Source: Clostridium sp. CAG:138
Lineage (GTDB): Bacteria > Bacillota > Clostridia > Christensenellales > CAG-138
Reading direction: 5' to 3'
Assembly (NCBI GenBank): GCA_000435055.1
Contig: FR879691.1
Location: forward strand, 1-5,272
DNA: 5,272 nucleotides
This document shows, in pieces, positions 3,955-5,272 of this stretch. Under the pieces are notes generated by a model that worked only from the letters and a program-made list of their open reading frames with translations, did no database searches and was not told where the DNA came from. Both the position numbers and the translations under genes were made by a program. Every line of letters begins with the position of its first letter. Position 1 is the stretch's first letter.

Positions 3955-5124
3955 ATGATTGAAAAACAATTCACGGCGTTGCTGCGCAGTTTTGTGCAGG
4001 ACACTGCGCCGAAAACGGAAGAACCGTGGAACATGGCGGAATTGCAGCGGGCGGCGGCACAGCAGAACATGCTGCCTGTGTTGGCGTATGAAAACAAGCG
4101 TTGGAGGCTCTCGACTGATTCGGAAGTTTGCCGCCGACTGGACGGTTTTTTGTACGGTGCGATTGTCGGCAACCTGAACCGCCGCGTGGACTTTGAAACT
4201 TTATCAAAAGAATTTACGGTTCGGGGTATTGCACATATGCCCGTTAAAGGCTATTATCTCCGAAAGCTTTATCCCGTTCCGGAGCTGCGCACGTTTGGGG
4301 ATATTGACATGCTGATCCATCGGGAAGACAGGCAAAAGGTACACGAGCTGATGCTTTCGCTGGGCTATTCGGTGAAACAAAACTGGGAGCCGACTTATTC
4401 CTACATTAAAGGTGCGGAATATTATGAAATCCACACGAATTTAATGGACGGCAATCTGGATAACAGAGCCGATTTAAAAGCATATTTCGATGCCGCATGG
4501 CGGTATGCGGAACCGGATGACGGGCTGCGGTACAGACCTGCTTCGGATTTTCATTTTATTTATACGGTGTGCCATCTTGCAAAGCATCTGTACGGCGGCG
4601 GAGCGGGGCTGCGAATGTATTTGGATATTGCCCTGTATATGAAGAATGAGAGCGCACGGCTGAATATGGAAACCATTGAGCGGGAGATGGCAGCTTTGCA
4701 GCTGACCGGGTTTTTTCATACGCTGATGAATGCATGCAGCGCATGGTTCGGCACGGAATGCGGCTGCTCGCTTCCGCCGCCGGACGAAGCGGCGATCAAA
4801 AAGCTTCTCTGCTATACTCTGGATTCGGATCTGTTCGGCCATTCCCGTGACCATGCAGTGATAGAGCTGCGCAATTCGGAATCGAAGAAGACTGCAAAGG
4901 GCAAATTGATACGCAATATGCTTTTTCCGCCTGCGGGGCAAATCGAATCGCGCTATACCTTCCTTCAGGGCCGGCATTGGCTGCTGCCGCTGGCGTGGAT
5001 CGTGCGTGCGGTGTCGAATTTGCGGCTGATTCCAAACAAACTGCACAGCATGAAATCCGTTGCAGAAACCGATATCGACCGCGTGGAAACGTATGACGGG
5101 TTTATGCGCCGAATCGGACTTTGA
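3955..5124 (+). CDS. Nucleotidyltransferase-family protein (NTP_transf_5 type)
   Basis: The signature is the stretch K-G-Y-Y-L-R-K-L-Y-P-V-P-E-L-R-T-F-G-D-I-D-M-L-I, whose G-D-I-D (residues 115-118 counted from ATG 3955) supplies the acidic metal ligands of the DNA polymerase beta-like fold. It is followed by Y-Y-E-I-H-T-N-L and H-L-A-K-H-L-Y-G-G-G-A-G-L-R-M-Y-L-D, both typical of this family. The substrate is unknown; relatives occur beside capsule, lasso peptide and small-molecule genes. The C-terminus is basic and aromatic, with a W-L-L-P-L-A-W-I-V-R-A-V hydrophobic stretch that may be a buried or membrane-touching helix. Starts: TTG 3895 overlaps the kinase stop, ATG 3922 lacks a ribosome binding site, and ATG 3955 has GGGGG about nine bases upstream and begins M-I-E-K-Q-F-T-A-L-L as relatives do. 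I prefer 3955, giving 389 residues. Confidence 0.85.
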   Translation: MIEKQFTALLRSFVQDTAPKTEEPWNMAELQRAAAQQNMLPVLAYENKRWRLSTDSEVCRRLDGFLYGAIVGNLNRRVDFETLSKEFTVRGIAHMPVKGYYLRKLYPVPELRTFGDIDMLIHREDRQKVHELMLSLGYSVKQNWEPTYSYIKGAEYYEIHTNLMDGNLDNRADLKAYFDAAWRYAEPDDGLRYRPASDFHFIYTVCHLAKHLYGGGAGLRMYLDIALYMKNESARLNMETIEREMAALQLTGFFHTLMNACSAWFGTECGCSLPPPDEAAIKKLLCYTLDSDLFGHSRDHAVIELRNSESKKTAKGKLIRNMLFPPAGQIESRYTFLQGRHWLLPLAWIVRAVSNLRLIPNKLHSMKSVAETDIDRVETYDGFMRRIGL

Positions 5125-5215
5125 AAAATGCACGCATCGGAGCGGAAAAGCAATGCGGATTGAAACAAAAATCTGTTCGGCTTTAATCGGCTTTATCTGA
5201 AAAGTTAAAAAAACG

Positions 5216-5261
5216 AACAAAAATTGACCGCCGAGAGATTGGGGGGGGTTTTTTTTTTGTT
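5216..5261 (+). terminator. Possible terminator, degenerate and at the sequence edge
   Basis: AACAAAAA (5216-5223) is complementary to TTTTTGTT (5254-5261), and inside it ACCGCC (5226-5231) could pair imperfectly with the G run at 5241-5248. A following T run completes a terminator-like outline 90-130 bases after the nucleotidyltransferase. The eight G, ten T, G, eight T series is unusual enough to suspect base-calling or assembly error, so the true sequence may be a cleaner GC stem. The rest of 5125-5215 holds only very short frames and no convincing gene. Confidence 0.35.
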
Positions 5262-5272
5262 TTTTTTAATTT

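Noticed and set aside
5152..5199. Short peptide frame M-R-I-E-T-K-I-C-S-A-L-I-G-F-I
   Set aside because: Fifteen codons with no recognisable features and no context supporting translation.
4474..5220. Long minus-strand frames opposite the nucleotidyltransferase
   Set aside because: They lack ribosome binding sites and family motifs and mirror the codon pattern of the plus-strand gene, whose motifs are clear.

Overview
The window looks like DNA from a gut-type Firmicute of class Clostridia. The grounds are strong GGAGG-type ribosome binding sites, a MobV relaxase and RhuM-family gene of the kind common on mobile elements in that group, and a TmrB-like kinase. It reads as the remains of a mobilizable element (about 122-3265) joined to chromosomal-looking DNA (about 3265-5272). 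The last bases are homopolymer runs that resemble the ragged end of an assembly contig.

Layout. Positions 1-122 are the end of an insertion sequence reading leftward: its transposase start (M-P-W-K-E-T, IS481-type), its promoter, and three 19-bp repeats at its tip. It sits at the very beginning of a MobV relaxase gene (121-1077). The start codon is gone and an in-frame stop lies directly before the surviving reading frame, so the relaxase is probably dead although the rest of it is intact. A 58-residue accessory ORF (1067-1243) overlaps the relaxase 3' end.

A good promoter (TTGAAC, 17 bp, TGATATAAT, 1221-1249) and a perfect 14-bp hairpin then lead into a compact rightward cluster. It holds a RhuM-family fragment cut off after its DNA-binding half (1321-1683), a SUKH (SMI1/KNR4) immunity-type protein (1680-2105), a 75-residue piece resembling an HNH-type toxin tail (2110-2337), and a TIR-domain protein (2350-3150). 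Gaps are -4, 4 and 12 bases, so these are probably co-transcribed. The TIR gene is visibly more AT-rich than its surroundings. Its TIR domain is strikingly like that of the animal NADase SARM1, including the catalytic glutamate in a D-W-V-x-x-E-I motif, and it carries a helical C-terminal region I do not recognise. This cargo is the most interesting part of the window: a probable anti-phage or conflict module whose TIR effector has no recognisable partner gene nearby.

Positions 3151-3379 contain no intact gene. They hold an out-of-place fragment resembling the C-terminus of an RlmD/RumA-type uracil methyltransferase (H-V-E-T-V-V-L-L-S), which may be an integration scar. After that come two genes in the same direction: a TmrB-like P-loop kinase (3380-3898) and a nucleotidyltransferase-family protein of the NTP_transf_5 type (3955-5124). 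The final 148 bases hold no convincing gene and end in a possible terminator degraded into G and T runs.

All family assignments come from remembered motifs read by eye; no database search was run.
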